A stretch of DNA of 64,000 bases from VFZN01 sp963709325 (GCA_963709325.1 CAVPVV010000001.1:806001-870000), one strand, 5' to 3'. Counted from the stretch's first letter, positions 34,752-43,305 are shown. Notes: generated by a model from the letters alone, not told the origin. Program-made: numbers and translations.

Positions 34752-35585
34752 TCACCCCTGCATCATCGCCGCATCGAGCGGCAGCGTCGCGACCGGATCG
34801 AAGAACGGCAGCAGCGCGCGGCCGGCGGCCTGCGTGTCGAGCAGCTTCAGGTAGCGATCGCACTTCCCGCAGCGCGTCACCCTGTACACGCGGTCGGCCG
34901 TAGCGAACGTCCGCAGGTCGGCGGCATCGTGGTGGCTGCAGAATGGGCAGCCCTGCTCGAACGGCCAGCGGGTGTGGCAGCGACCGCAGAGCAGGATCTG
35001 CGCGCCCGACGAGGTGATTGCGCCGAACTCGGGCTCCGCCGCGCACACCGGACAATGCCCGCGTCCCCAGATCTGCAAATCGACGCGACGCGTGAGCACT
35101 TCCGCAGTCCGGATGAGGAATGGCCTCATCGCCCACTGCAGCACTTCGGGCCACATCGGGTCCGGTTCGTCGGCCCCCGCGTCCTGGCCTGGCGTGAGCG
35201 GCTGCTCGTACCAGACTCGAGCGCGCTCCGACAGGCTCCCGTCGCGCCCGGCGGTATGGAGCCGGGCAGTGGCCGCTTGATCGATCACGTCGAGACGGCG
35301 AAATACGTCCGCGATCTGGCGGATCAGGAGCCGCACCTCCGCCCAGTCCACCGGGAACTCGCCGAACGAAGCCATTGGCACGCCGCGCGCCAACCGAGTC
35401 TGCAGCAGGTCGGTGGAGAGGTCGAGCGACGGCGTGGTGATGCGGCTTTCGACGCGGCGGACAGCCGTGACGAGCTCGGCATGAAGCGCCGCCGCGGTCG
35501 TGAGATCGGGCTGTCGCGTTGCAAGGGCACGAAGTTCGACGATGTCCCGGGGGCCGGATCGTTCGCCGGACGGTGGCCGTACCAT
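34752..35585 (-). CDS. FdhE-like zinc-ribbon protein (formate dehydrogenase accessory)
   Basis: The 277-residue product has an N-terminal helical domain and a C-terminal FdhE-type metal-binding part: GHCPVCAAEPEFGAI, LLCGRCHTRWPFEQGCPFCS, and RVTRCGKCDRYLKLLD, with four C-x-x-C pairs as in FdhE. FdhE is needed for assembly of the Tat-exported formate dehydrogenase. No formate dehydrogenase gene is in the window, so it may be a distant member of the family, or the target enzyme may be elsewhere. The start is uncertain; ATG 35585 or one at 35603 is possible. It converges on the DD-carboxypeptidase, 7 bp apart. Confidence 0.82.
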   Translation of the reverse strand: MVRPPSGERSGPRDIVELRALATRQPDLTTAAALHAELVTAVRRVESRITTPSLDLSTDLLQTRLARGVPMASFGEFPVDWAEVRLLIRQIADVFRRLDVIDQAATARLHTAGRDGSLSERARVWYEQPLTPGQDAGADEPDPMWPEVLQWAMRPFLIRTAEVLTRRVDLQIWGRGHCPVCAAEPEFGAITSSGAQILLCGRCHTRWPFEQGCPFCSHHDAADLRTFATADRVYRVTRCGKCDRYLKLLDTQAAGRALLPFFDPVATLPLDAAMMQG

Positions 35586-35604
35586 CCGGACATTATGGCC
35601 CACC

Positions 35605-35665
35605 CGGGCGCGACGGGTGCGGGGTGCGATAGGTGCACGGGTGCGGGTGCGACGGGTGCGGACGC
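35605..35665. repeat. Short GGTGCG-rich tandem repeat
   Basis: About six degenerate copies of GGGTGCGAC/GGGTGCGG lie in tandem between the divergent fdhE-like and glgA genes. Units vary from 6 to 11 nt, so this looks like slippage-derived repeat. Confidence 0.6.
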
Positions 35666-35680
35666 GTCCGCGCGTGCTGC

Positions 35681-35686
35681 TAAGCT
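35681..35686 (+). promoter_or_regulatory. Putative -10 box (TAAGCT) of leaderless glgA
   Basis: TAAGCT is followed by GAGACG and then ATG 35693; no Shine-Dalgarno. Confidence 0.38.
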
Positions 35687-35692
35687 GAGACG

Positions 35693-37138
35693 ATGCCGCC
35701 GCGCGCGCCGAAGGCGCTCCGGATCCTGATGATCGCGTCCGAGGCGTTCCCGTTTTCCAAGACGGGTGGGCTTGCCGACGTCTCCACCGCGTTATCGAAG
35801 GCGCTGGGCCGGCTGGGGCACGAGGTTACGCTGATCACGCCACGCTACCGCGGCATGGAATCGGGTGCGCTCGTCGATCAGGCCCAGGTCCACGTTGCCG
35901 GCATCTGGTGGCCGGTATCGTTCGGCGAAGCGTCACTCGGGCCCGGGGCGCGCGTGCTGTTTCTCGACTGCCCGCCGCTCTACGACCGCGAAGGTATCTA
36001 CAACGAGAACGGGGTCGATTACGACGACAACGCGGTCCGCTTTGGCCTGCTGGCGGCTGCTTCAGTAGACTGGCTCTCGCGCCAACCTGACCCGCATCAC
36101 ATCGTTCACGCGCACGACTGGCAGGCCGGGCTGGCGCCGGTCTACCTGCGGCGCGCGACCGATCCCGGGACGGTGTTCACCATCCACAACCTCGCCTACC
36201 AGGGCGTGGTGAGCAAGGAGTGGGTTCCGCGGCTCGGCCTGAGCTGGGCAGACTTTACGGTGAACGGGTTCGAGTTCTTCGATCGCCTCAGTTTCCTGAA
36301 GGCCGGCGTCAACCTCGCGGATGCCGTGACGACTGTCTCGCCGACCTATGCGGAGGAGATTCAGCGCCCGGAATACGGCTACGGGTTCGACGGGATCATG
36401 CGCTCGCGCAGCCATGCGCTGACCGGCATTCTCAACGGAATCGACACCGACGACTGGGATCCCCGTCGCGATCGGTTCCTGCCAGCTCCCTACGATGCAG
36501 CTGACCTCTCGGGCAAGGCGGCCGCCAAGCGCGAGTTGCTGGCCACCTTCGGCCTGCCCACCTCCGACGACAGCCTCGCCGAGCCGGTGATCGGGATGGT
36601 GTCGCGCATGGTCGACCAGAAGGGGCTGGACCTGATCGCCGCGATCGCCGGCGAGCTTCCGTCGCTGGCCCGCTTCGCCATCCTCGGCACCGGCGAGACC
36701 CGCTATCAGGACATGTGGTCGCGCCTCGCGGCGTGGCAGCCGGAGCGCGTGGCGGTTCACGTCGGATACGACGAGCGGCGCGCCCACCTGATCGAGGCCG
36801 GAGCCGACATCTTCATGATGCCCTCGCGCTTCGAGCCCTGCGGCCTCAACCAGATGTACAGCCTGCGCTACGGGACCGTGCCGGTGGTGCGGGCCGTGGG
36901 CGGGCTGGTTGACACTGTTCGCCCCTACGACCCACGGAACGGGCAGGGCACAGGGTTCCTGTTCTCGGACTATGCCCCGTGGGCGCTGCGCGATAGCCTG
37001 CAGGCGGCCGTGCACCTGTACCGGAGCAATCCGTCGGGCTGGGCGCGGCTGCAGAAGAACGGGATGCGCAAGGACTTCTCCTGGGATCGCTCAGCCGCTG
37101 AGTACGTCCGGGTGTATAAAAGAGTGTTGGCCGGGTAG
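35693..37138 (+). CDS. glgA: Glycogen synthase (ADP-glucose type, GT5)
   Basis: The 481-residue length is typical of bacterial GlgA. The donor-binding K-T-G-G-L is at residues 23-27, followed by ADVSTALSKALGRLGHEVTL; other motifs are HAHDWQAGLAPVYL, TIHNLAYQGV, ADAVTTVSPTYAEEI, GILNGIDTDDWDP, and in the C-terminal lobe GMVSRMVDQKGLDL, SRFEPCGLNQMYSLRYG and VGGLVDTV with the catalytic Glu in RFEPCG. It transfers glucose from ADP-glucose to alpha-1,4-glucan. glgC and glgB are not present in the window. trxA and trxB follow on the same strand, 46 nt downstream. Confidence 0.96.
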   Translation: MPPRAPKALRILMIASEAFPFSKTGGLADVSTALSKALGRLGHEVTLITPRYRGMESGALVDQAQVHVAGIWWPVSFGEASLGPGARVLFLDCPPLYDREGIYNENGVDYDDNAVRFGLLAAASVDWLSRQPDPHHIVHAHDWQAGLAPVYLRRATDPGTVFTIHNLAYQGVVSKEWVPRLGLSWADFTVNGFEFFDRLSFLKAGVNLADAVTTVSPTYAEEIQRPEYGYGFDGIMRSRSHALTGILNGIDTDDWDPRRDRFLPAPYDAADLSGKAAAKRELLATFGLPTSDDSLAEPVIGMVSRMVDQKGLDLIAAIAGELPSLARFAILGTGETRYQDMWSRLAAWQPERVAVHVGYDERRAHLIEAGADIFMMPSRFEPCGLNQMYSLRYGTVPVVRAVGGLVDTVRPYDPRNGQGTGFLFSDYAPWALRDSLQAAVHLYRSNPSGWARLQKNGMRKDFSWDRSAAEYVRVYKRVLAG

Positions 37139-37184
37139 CCGAGACGGCGACCGGGCCACGGCATCTAACGGGGTAGAGGACGAA

Positions 37185-37508
37185 ATGGCTTCAGACAAGG
37201 TCAAGACCTTTACGGACAAGGACTTCGGGGATTCGGTGAAGAACGGGCTGGTCCTGGTGGATTTCTGGGCCGAGTGGTGCGCCCCATGCCGGCGGATCGC
37301 GCCGGTCGTTGATCAGCTGGCCGAGGAGTACAACGGCCGCCTGACCGTCGGCAAGATGAACGTCGACGAGAACCCGATGACCCCCCCGAACTTCATGATC
37401 AAGGGCATCCCGACCCTCCTCCTCTTCAAGGACGGCGACCTGAAGGAAACCGTCATGGGCGTGCACGACAAGTCCGAAGTCTCGCGCCTCATCGACAAGC
37501 ACCTCTAA
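37185..37508 (+). CDS. trxA: Thioredoxin
   Basis: The 107-residue protein has the usual thioredoxin length and fold, with active site W31-C-A-P-C35 instead of the common WCGPC, and the cis-proline in KGIPTLLLFKDG. The loop ENPMTPPNFMIKG is slightly unusual. It reduces disulphides in cytosolic proteins and is reduced by TrxB. A GAGG ribosome site precedes the ATG. It is followed after 14 bp by trxB, a functional pair. Confidence 0.94.
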   Translation: MASDKVKTFTDKDFGDSVKNGLVLVDFWAEWCAPCRRIAPVVDQLAEEYNGRLTVGKMNVDENPMTPPNFMIKGIPTLLLFKDGDLKETVMGVHDKSEVSRLIDKHL

Positions 37509-37522
37509 TCGCCTCGACGTCT

Positions 37523-38455
37523 GTGCACACAGAACGGAACGTCATCGTCATCGGGTCCGGCCCGGCCGGACTCACGGCGGCGCTGTACGCCGCGCGTGCG
37601 AATCTCTCCCCGCTGGTGATCGAAGGGTTCGAAGCCGGCGGCCAGTTGATGTTGACCACGATGGTCGAGAACTGGCCCGGTTTCCGCGACGGCATCATGG
37701 GGCCGGATCTGATGGCGGAGATGCGCGCGCAGGCGCTGCGATTCGGCGCCGAGGTCGTGCAAGGCGATGTCACCTCGGTGGAGTTATCAAAGCGGCCGTT
37801 CACGTTGCAGGTGTCCGGGAAGTCCTTCACCGCGCAGGCGCTGATCGTCGCCACCGGGGCGTCGGCGAAGTGGTTGGAGCTGGGCGTGGATCGCAAGCTC
37901 TCGGGCCGCGGCGTGTCGACCTGCGCCACCTGCGACGGGTTCTTCTTCAAGGGCCGCGCCGTGGCCGTCGTCGGCGGCGGCGACACCGCCATCGAGGAAG
38001 CGATCTACCTGTCGAAGCTCGCCACCACTGTCACGGTGATCCATAGACGCGAGACGCTGCGCGCCTCGAAGGTGATGCAGGACAAGGCGATGGCCACGCC
38101 GAACATCTCGTTCGTCTGGAACACCGAGGTCACCGACATCAAGGACCTCGAAAAGGGCGAGGTGACGACGCTGGTCCTGCAGAACAACCAGACTGGCGCG
38201 GTCTCCGAGCTGCCGGTGGACGGGGTGTTCATTGCCATCGGCCACACCCCGAACACGGCGCTCTTCCAGGGCCAGCTCGAGCTCGAAGAGAACGGGTACC
38301 TCAAGACGTTCAAAGGCTCACGCACCAGCGTCGCCGGTGTCTTCGCTGCTGGCGACGTGCAGGACCACGTCTACCGCCAGGCGGTCACGGCCGCCGGCTC
38401 CGGCTGCATGGCGGCCATCGACGCCGAACGCTTCCTGGCGGGCACCGGCCACTGA
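37523..38455 (+). CDS. trxB: Thioredoxin reductase (NADPH)
   Basis: The 310-residue protein starts with GTG. The FAD motif is VIVIGSGPAGLTAALYAARA, the redox pair is C134-A-T-C137 in STCATCDGFFFKG, the NADPH motif is VAVVGGGDTAIEEAIYL with HRRETLRASK, and the C-terminal FAD contact is GVFAAGDVQDHVYRQAVTAA. It passes electrons from NADPH to thioredoxin, whose gene is directly upstream. Downstream lies the low-GC palindromic block that separates it from convergent mnmA. Confidence 0.96.
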   Translation: MHTERNVIVIGSGPAGLTAALYAARANLSPLVIEGFEAGGQLMLTTMVENWPGFRDGIMGPDLMAEMRAQALRFGAEVVQGDVTSVELSKRPFTLQVSGKSFTAQALIVATGASAKWLELGVDRKLSGRGVSTCATCDGFFFKGRAVAVVGGGDTAIEEAIYLSKLATTVTVIHRRETLRASKVMQDKAMATPNISFVWNTEVTDIKDLEKGEVTTLVLQNNQTGAVSELPVDGVFIAIGHTPNTALFQGQLELEENGYLKTFKGSRTSVAGVFAAGDVQDHVYRQAVTAAGSGCMAAIDAERFLAGTGH

Positions 38456-38470
38456 TGCTCGCGTGCCCAA

Positions 38471-38714
38471 TGACGATCGATGACTGACGATGGACGACTT
38501 ATTGAGGATTGGAAGACTGATAGATTGCGTCATTCGATTGGCGATTGAGGCATTGTCGCATTGCGATATTTGACGAATCTCGATTCGTCATTCGCCAATC
38601 GTTATTCGCTCAATCTGTCAATCGCCAGTGCCACAATCCGCAATCGAATGGCACAATCCGGCAATCGCCGGATCATCAATAAATCGTCAAATGTCAATCC
38701 TCAATCGCCAATGG
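38471..38714. repeat. Low-GC palindromic block of GATTG / CAATC words
   Basis: This 245-bp non-coding block is much lower in GC than its neighbours. The left half is rich in GATTG and ATTG words, the right half in CAATC. The left-arm 16-mer CGATTGGCGATTGAGG (38535-38550) pairs with CCTCAATCGCCAATGG (38699-38714) at 15 of 16 positions. At the centre TGACGAAT-CTCG-ATTCGTCA (38571-38590) forms a perfect hairpin, and the CCGGCAATCGCCGG segment forms a further small one. It lies between convergent genes. Confidence 0.7.
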
Positions 38715-38724
38715 ACGGAGTTCC

Positions 38725-39798
38725 TCACTCTATCCAGCCGCCGCCGACCACTTCGTCGGCGGCATAGAAAACCACAGCCTGTCCTGGCGTGACGGCGATT
38801 TGCGGCGTGTCGAATTCCAACTCGGCGCGGCGATGGTCCAGTGCTCGCACCTTGCCAAGGGCGGCTGCATGGCGATGACGGATCTGACTCGCTACCGTCG
38901 ACCATGAAGTCGGCGCGATCCCCGAGGTCCAGTTCACATCCGACGCTGTGAGTGTCGTGCGGCCGAGGGCGCCCCTGGCGCCGACCGTGACGCGCGCGGC
39001 GGGCGCGTCGATCTTCAACACGTAGAGCGGCTCCGACGAGGACAGTCGCAGCCCCTTGCGCTGTCCGATCGTGAACCGGTGGACGCCTTCGTGCGTGCCC
39101 AGCACCTTGCCGTCCTCCGAGACGATGACGCCGGGCCGCGTCAGCGCCGGGGCCTCACGCTCGACGAATGCGGCGTAATCGCCATCGGGCACGAAGCAGA
39201 TCTCCTGGCTGTCCGGCTTGTCCGCGACGCGAAGTCCGAACCGCCGCGCGTGGGCCCGCACCGTGTCCTTGCCCAGCTCGCCGATCGGAAACCGCGCCTG
39301 TGCCATCTGCGCCTGGGTCAGCGAGAAAAGGAAGTACGACTGGTCCTTCGCCGGATCCCGGCCGCGCAGCAGGTGAAACACGCCGGCATCGTCCTGGGTG
39401 ATGCGCGCGTAGTGACCGGTGGCAAGCGCGGACGCGTCCATCGCGATCGCCCGGTCGAGCAGCTCCGCGAACTTCAAGTCACTGTTGCAGTGCGAGCAGG
39501 GGATGGGCGTCCGCCCCGTCACGTACTCGCGGACGAAGTTCGACACCACCGTTTCGTCGAAGCGCGACTCGAAATTCAGGATGTAATGCGGGATGCCGAT
39601 TGCCGCGGCCACGCGGCGAGCATCGTGCAGGTCGTCGAGCGTGCAGCAGGTCCCGTACTCGCGCGCCGCCGCGGCGCCGCCCTCACCCTGAGGGTAAAGC
39701 TGCATCGACACACCAACCACGTCGTGACCCTGCTCGGCGAGCAGGGCCGCGGCGACCGACGAGTCGACGCCTCCCGACATGGCCACGACAATCCGCAC
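38725..39798 (-). CDS. mnmA: tRNA-specific 2-thiouridylase MnmA
   Basis: The 357-residue enzyme starts with GTG. The PP-loop is VVAMSGGVDSSVAAALL; catalytic cysteines lie in PIPCSHCNSDLKF and SQEICFVPDGDY; further family motifs are ATGHYARI, GRDPAKDQSYFLF and FTIGQRKGL. It makes 2-thiouridine at position 34 of Glu, Gln and Lys tRNAs, including the tRNA-Lys(UUU) of this window. The sulfur donor cysteine desulfurase is encoded immediately downstream in the same direction. Its upstream neighbour is the other partner in the same transcript: a GAAGGCA tract separates the two. Confidence 0.96.
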   Translation of the reverse strand: MRIVVAMSGGVDSSVAAALLAEQGHDVVGVSMQLYPQGEGGAAAAREYGTCCTLDDLHDARRVAAAIGIPHYILNFESRFDETVVSNFVREYVTGRTPIPCSHCNSDLKFAELLDRAIAMDASALATGHYARITQDDAGVFHLLRGRDPAKDQSYFLFSLTQAQMAQARFPIGELGKDTVRAHARRFGLRVADKPDSQEICFVPDGDYAAFVEREAPALTRPGVIVSEDGKVLGTHEGVHRFTIGQRKGLRLSSSEPLYVLKIDAPAARVTVGARGALGRTTLTASDVNWTSGIAPTSWSTVASQIRHRHAAALGKVRALDHRRAELEFDTPQIAVTPGQAVVFYAADEVVGGGWIE

Positions 39799-39803
39799 CG
39801 GTT

Positions 39804-39850
39804 CTGCCTTCTTGCCTGCCTTGTGCCTTCTGCCTTGTGCCTTTTGCCTT
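39804..39850. repeat. GAAGGCA heptamer repeat, locus B
   Basis: On the minus strand this tract of degenerate AAGGCA/GAAGGCA units ends 5 bp before the mnmA GTG and could provide the AAGG ribosome contact. It follows the end of the cysteine desulfurase gene. Same family as 13693-13724 and 44332-44388. Confidence 0.7.
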
Positions 39851-39872
39851 CCGCGGCGCGCTAGCGCCGCGG
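39851..39872. other. GC-rich hairpin at the end of the cysteine desulfurase gene
   Basis: CCGCGGCGC and GCGCCGCGG form a perfect 9-bp stem with a GCTA loop; the TAG stop codon of the desulfurase gene is inside the structure. There is no T run, so it may stabilise the mRNA end or slow the polymerase. Confidence 0.5.
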
Positions 39873-41021
39873 TACCGCGGTGAGCCCGCGGAGCTTTTCA
39901 ACCAGCCTCGGCATCACGGCGATCACGTGATCGATCTCGGCCTCGGTATTCGACGCGCCCAGGCTGAACCGGATCGAGCCGAGCGTCCGTGCGTGCGGCA
40001 GCCCCATCGCCTTCAGGACATGCGACGGTTCCAGCGTGCCGGACGAGCAGGCCGACCCCGACGACACGGCGATGCCCTCGAGGTCGAGGCCGATCAGGAG
40101 CGACTCTGACTCGATCCGCTCGACGCTGATGTTGGTCGTATTCGGCACCCTCGGCGCCGCCGCGCCATTCCGCTCCGCGCCGGTCACGGCGGCGACGATG
40201 CCGCGTTCCAGCCGGTCGCGCAAGGCCGCGAGCCGTGGGCCTTCCGACCCCATCTCCGCCTTGGCGAGCACGGATGCCAGCCCGAGCCCGGCGATGCCCG
40301 CGACGTTCTCGGTACCGGCGCGCCGGCCCCGCTCCTGGCGTCCGCCGGTCATGAACGGCCCCAGGCGCACGCCGCGGCGCACCCAGAGCGCGCCGACCCC
40401 CTTGGGCCCATAGAACTTGTGGGCCGAGAGCGACAGCAGGTCCACGCCGAGGGCCTTCACGTCCACCGGGATCTTTCCGGCGGTCTGGACCGCGTCGGTG
40501 TGGACCAGGGCGCCACGGGCGTGGGCGATGTCAGCGATCTCCCGGAGTGGCTGGATGGTGCCGATCTCGTTATTAGCGTGCATTACCGAGACAAGGGCGG
40601 TCTGGTCGGTCACCGCCACCGCAACAGCCTCGGCGCTGACGATTCCCGAGGCATCCACCGGCAGCGTCGTGACCGTCCAACCGCGCCGGGTCAGAGCCTT
40701 CATCGTCTGGAGAACAGCCTCGTGCTCGATGCCCGTGGTCACCAGGTGCCGGCGTCCCGCCGGCTCCAGGGCCTCGGCCACCCCCCGGATGGCGGCGTTG
40801 TCGCTTTCGGTGCCCCCGGCCGTAAAGGTAATCTCCGCCGGGTCTGCGCCGATAAGATCTGAAACCCGGCCGCGGGCCTCGTCGAGGACGGTTTTCGCCT
40901 GCTGGCCGAAGTGGTGGACACTGGACGCGTTGCCCCAGTTGTCGCGGGCCACACGCGCGACGAGGTCGGCAACGGCAGGAGCAGAAGGGGTCGTGGCGTT
41001 GTGGTCGAGGTAGATGCGCAT
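39861..41021 (-). CDS. Cysteine desulfurase (NifS/IscS family)
   Basis: ATG 41021 opens a 386-residue PLP enzyme starting MRIYLDHNATTP, as in NifS and IscS. The PLP lysine is in LSLSAHKFYGPKGVGALWVR; other motifs are TFTAGGTESDNAAIRG, HEAVLQTMKAL, SVMHANNEIGTIQP, VHTDAVQTAGKI and the active-site loop SGSACSSGTLEPSHVL with the catalytic Cys. It removes sulfur from cysteine for Fe-S clusters and tRNA thiolation. mnmA is downstream on the same strand, so the pair probably serves tRNA thiolation. Longer starts (to 41063) are open but not conserved. Confidence 0.95.
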   Translation of the reverse strand: MRIYLDHNATTPSAPAVADLVARVARDNWGNASSVHHFGQQAKTVLDEARGRVSDLIGADPAEITFTAGGTESDNAAIRGVAEALEPAGRRHLVTTGIEHEAVLQTMKALTRRGWTVTTLPVDASGIVSAEAVAVAVTDQTALVSVMHANNEIGTIQPLREIADIAHARGALVHTDAVQTAGKIPVDVKALGVDLLSLSAHKFYGPKGVGALWVRRGVRLGPFMTGGRQERGRRAGTENVAGIAGLGLASVLAKAEMGSEGPRLAALRDRLERGIVAAVTGAERNGAAAPRVPNTTNISVERIESESLLIGLDLEGIAVSSGSACSSGTLEPSHVLKAMGLPHARTLGSIRFSLGASNTEAEIDHVIAVMPRLVEKLRGLTAVPRR

Positions 41022-41072
41022 GACCCGACCCTTGATCGTAGCATCGCCATAAACGCTCAGCAATAAATCGGC

Positions 41073-41100
41073 TAGACAAGATCCGCCGGGGGCTTATACT
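41073..41100 (+). promoter_or_regulatory. Sigma-70 type promoter of the bactofilin operon
   Basis: TAGACA (41073-41078), 16 bp, TATACT (41095-41100). The leader to ATG 41196 is about 90 nt and ends in GGGGGAGG, a strong ribosome site. Confidence 0.55.
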
Positions 41101-41195
41101 GTCGGGACTTTACCGCGAAACCCAACTTCCCCGGGTTTCTCAGGACGAAAGAACGACACCCTCGCAGCGGACCAGGAGAGGGGGAGGTTTCAGAG

Positions 41196-41741
41196 ATGTG
41201 GAAGCGTGACGAGTCGGTCAAGCCGGCCCCGCCACCGGCACCCGCGCCGGCAGCACCGGCCACACCAGCGGTGTCGATGCCTGCGCCATCGAGCGAGCGG
41301 CGCATTCAAACGTTGCAGGGGGAGAACGTGAATATTGGGAAGTCGGTCGTCATCAAGGGCGAACTGAGCGGCAGCGAGGATCTGACCATCGAGGGCAACG
41401 TCGAGGGTCGTATCGAGCTCAAGGAAAACATTCTGACGATCGGCCCCAATGGGAAGATTCGCGCCGAAGTCTTCGCCAAGTCAGTCATCGTGCTCGGCGA
41501 GGTCAGCGGCAACGTCACGGCTTCCGAAAAGGTCGACATCCGGGACAACGGCTCCGTGGACGGGGACATCACCTCGCCGCGGGTCGCGATTGCCGAGGGC
41601 GCGCATTTCCGCGGCAGCGTGGACATGCAGCGTAGTGGCGCGAAGGCGGCCGCGGCGGCAGCGACGGGAGCGGGGGCGCCCAAGGCAGCCAACGCACCTG
41701 CGGCGGTTGCTTCGGCCCAGCCCCAGAAGGTCGGGGCGTAA
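41196..41741 (+). CDS. Bactofilin family cytoskeletal protein
   Basis: The 181-residue protein has a Pro/Ala-rich N-terminal tail (about 45 residues), a central beta-helical bactofilin domain (GENVNIGKSVVIKGELSGSE, LTIEGNVEGRIELKENILTI, VIVLGEVSGNVTASEKVDIR, GSVDGDITSPRVAIAEGAHF, RGSVDM) and an Ala-rich C-terminal tail. Bactofilins polymerise without nucleotide and organise envelope and stalk or cell-shape proteins. It heads a plus-strand run with a methyltransferase, a SAM hydrolase and GlpX. Confidence 0.93.
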   Translation: MWKRDESVKPAPPPAPAPAAPATPAVSMPAPSSERRIQTLQGENVNIGKSVVIKGELSGSEDLTIEGNVEGRIELKENILTIGPNGKIRAEVFAKSVIVLGEVSGNVTASEKVDIRDNGSVDGDITSPRVAIAEGAHFRGSVDMQRSGAKAAAAAATGAGAPKAANAPAAVASAQPQKVGA

Positions 41742-41756
41742 CGGAACGCACGTCCC

Positions 41757-42437
41757 ATGGCCGATTCCGCCCGGACGATGACGGATTGGTTGGGGTTCCT
41801 GGGTAACCGCCGCCCGGCCGACTCGGCTCCGGCGGCGGTGACACCCGCGGCGTCCAAGCCCGAACTGAGTCACGCGACGAAGTCGCTTCAGAAGTTCCTG
41901 TCGTGCCTCCAGTCGCACGACAATCCCGTGCTGCTCGACCTCGGACCGGTCGTGGGCAGTAATGTGAACTTCTTCGGCGAACAGCTCGGCTGCCGGATCC
42001 GCGTCGAGGACATCGCTTCGGACGTCGAAGCGCACCTCAAGAAGGGAACCGCGGAAGAGCTTCCCGCCTTCTTCGAGAAACGCTTCACGCAGCCGGCCGG
42101 CTCAGTGGACGGCATCCTGGCGTGGGACGTCCTTGACCACCTCGATCGCAAAGCCGCCGAAGCGCTTGCGGTGGCGATGACCAGGCTGCTGCGTCCCGAC
42201 GGCGTGCTGCTCGGGTTCTTCGGCACCGGCGAGGCCCGTCAGGCGATCTATACGAAGTACGTGGTCGTCGATCCGCAGCACCTGCACTATCGCCACTATC
42301 CCGCCAGCCGCCCCCGGCAGCGCGCGCTCCTCACCGGCGACATCATCCGCATGTTCAAGGGCATGCGCGTCTCCGACTCGTTCCTGATGAAGAGCAACGT
42401 CCGGGAGATGCTGTTCCGCAAGAATCCGACCCCCTGA
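41757..42437 (+). CDS. Class I SAM-dependent methyltransferase
   Basis: The 226-residue protein shows the class I fold: LLDLGPVVGSNVNFFGEQLG as motif I, RIRVEDIASDVEAHL, then VDGILAWDVLDHLDRKAAEA and LRPDGVLLGFFGTG. The substrate is unknown. It is 15 bp downstream of bactofilin and 11 bp upstream of the SAM hydrolase gene; the neighbourhood suggests a role linked to the envelope, or in methyl or SAM metabolism. Confidence 0.8.
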   Translation: MADSARTMTDWLGFLGNRRPADSAPAAVTPAASKPELSHATKSLQKFLSCLQSHDNPVLLDLGPVVGSNVNFFGEQLGCRIRVEDIASDVEAHLKKGTAEELPAFFEKRFTQPAGSVDGILAWDVLDHLDRKAAEALAVAMTRLLRPDGVLLGFFGTGEARQAIYTKYVVVDPQHLHYRHYPASRPRQRALLTGDIIRMFKGMRVSDSFLMKSNVREMLFRKNPTP

Positions 42438-42448
42438 AGCGGCGGCGT

Positions 42449-43240
42449 ATGGCTCGCCCGGTCATCGCCCTCCTGACCGACTTCGGTACTTCCAACCACT
42501 ACGCCGGAACGATGAAGGGTGTCGTCCTCGGGATCTGCCCGGACGTCACCCTCGTCGACATCGCCCACGATCTTCCGCCGCACGACGTGGTGAGCGCCGC
42601 CCTCGAACTGGCGGCCTCGTACCGCTATTTCCCGGCCGGCACCATCTTCCTGGTCGTGGTCGATCCCGGCGTCGGGTCGGCCCGACGGGCCCTGGCCATG
42701 GAAACCGCCGAGCATCGCTTCGTGGGCCCCGACAATGGCGTGCTTTCCCTGGCGCTTGCCGATACGCCGCCTCGCAAGGTGGTCGAACTCACCGAACGGA
42801 AATACGCGCGGCCGACCATCAGCCGGACCTTTGAAGGGCGCGACCGCTTCGCGCCGGCCGCGGCGTGGCTGGCCAAAGGCGTCGCGCTCGCGTCGCTGGG
42901 GCGACCGCTCGGAGATTACCAGCGGCTCGAGCTGCCGGCTCCGATCGTCACCGACACTCTAGTGTCGGGTGTCGTGCTTACCGTCGATCGCTTCGGGAAC
43001 GGGATCACGAACATCGACCGCCGTACGTTCGAGCGCGCGGCGGCGGGCCCCGTCCGCGTCATGGCCGGGGAACACGAAATCGGCACGGTGGTTTCCACTT
43101 ACTCCGAAGCAGCGACAGGTGAGCCGTGCGCCTTGTTCGGCAGTACCGATCACCTCGAGGTGGCGATCGCCGGGGGCAGCGCGGCCGGGCGTCTCGGGCT
43201 GGCCCCCGGCACCGCGGTGCGCATCGAGCGCGTCTCCTGA
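42449..43240 (+). CDS. SAM hydrolase / SAM hydroxide adenosyltransferase (DUF62)
   Basis: The 263-residue protein is a full-length DUF62 member: ITLL-type start VIALLTDFGTSNHYAGTMKG, VTLVDIAHDLPPHDV, TIFLVVVDPGVGSARRALAM, FVGPDNGVLSLAL, FEGRDRFAPAAAWLAKG and VLTVDRFGNGITNI. Known DUF62 enzymes split S-adenosylmethionine with water into adenosine and methionine. The D-R-F-x-P-A motif separates it from the fluorinases. It follows a methyltransferase gene by 11 bp. Confidence 0.88.
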   Translation: MARPVIALLTDFGTSNHYAGTMKGVVLGICPDVTLVDIAHDLPPHDVVSAALELAASYRYFPAGTIFLVVVDPGVGSARRALAMETAEHRFVGPDNGVLSLALADTPPRKVVELTERKYARPTISRTFEGRDRFAPAAAWLAKGVALASLGRPLGDYQRLELPAPIVTDTLVSGVVLTVDRFGNGITNIDRRTFERAAAGPVRVMAGEHEIGTVVSTYSEAATGEPCALFGSTDHLEVAIAGGSAAGRLGLAPGTAVRIERVS

Positions 43241-43305
43241 CGCCCGTTCCGCCAAGTCTGCTAGCATCAACGGTTTTGGGCGCCACGGGCGCTCCGGGAT
43301 CAGAC

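Noticed and set aside
38471..38714. CRISPR array
   Set aside because: The GATTG/CAATC words vary in length and spacing, are arranged as an inverted rather than direct repeat, and there are no cas genes.
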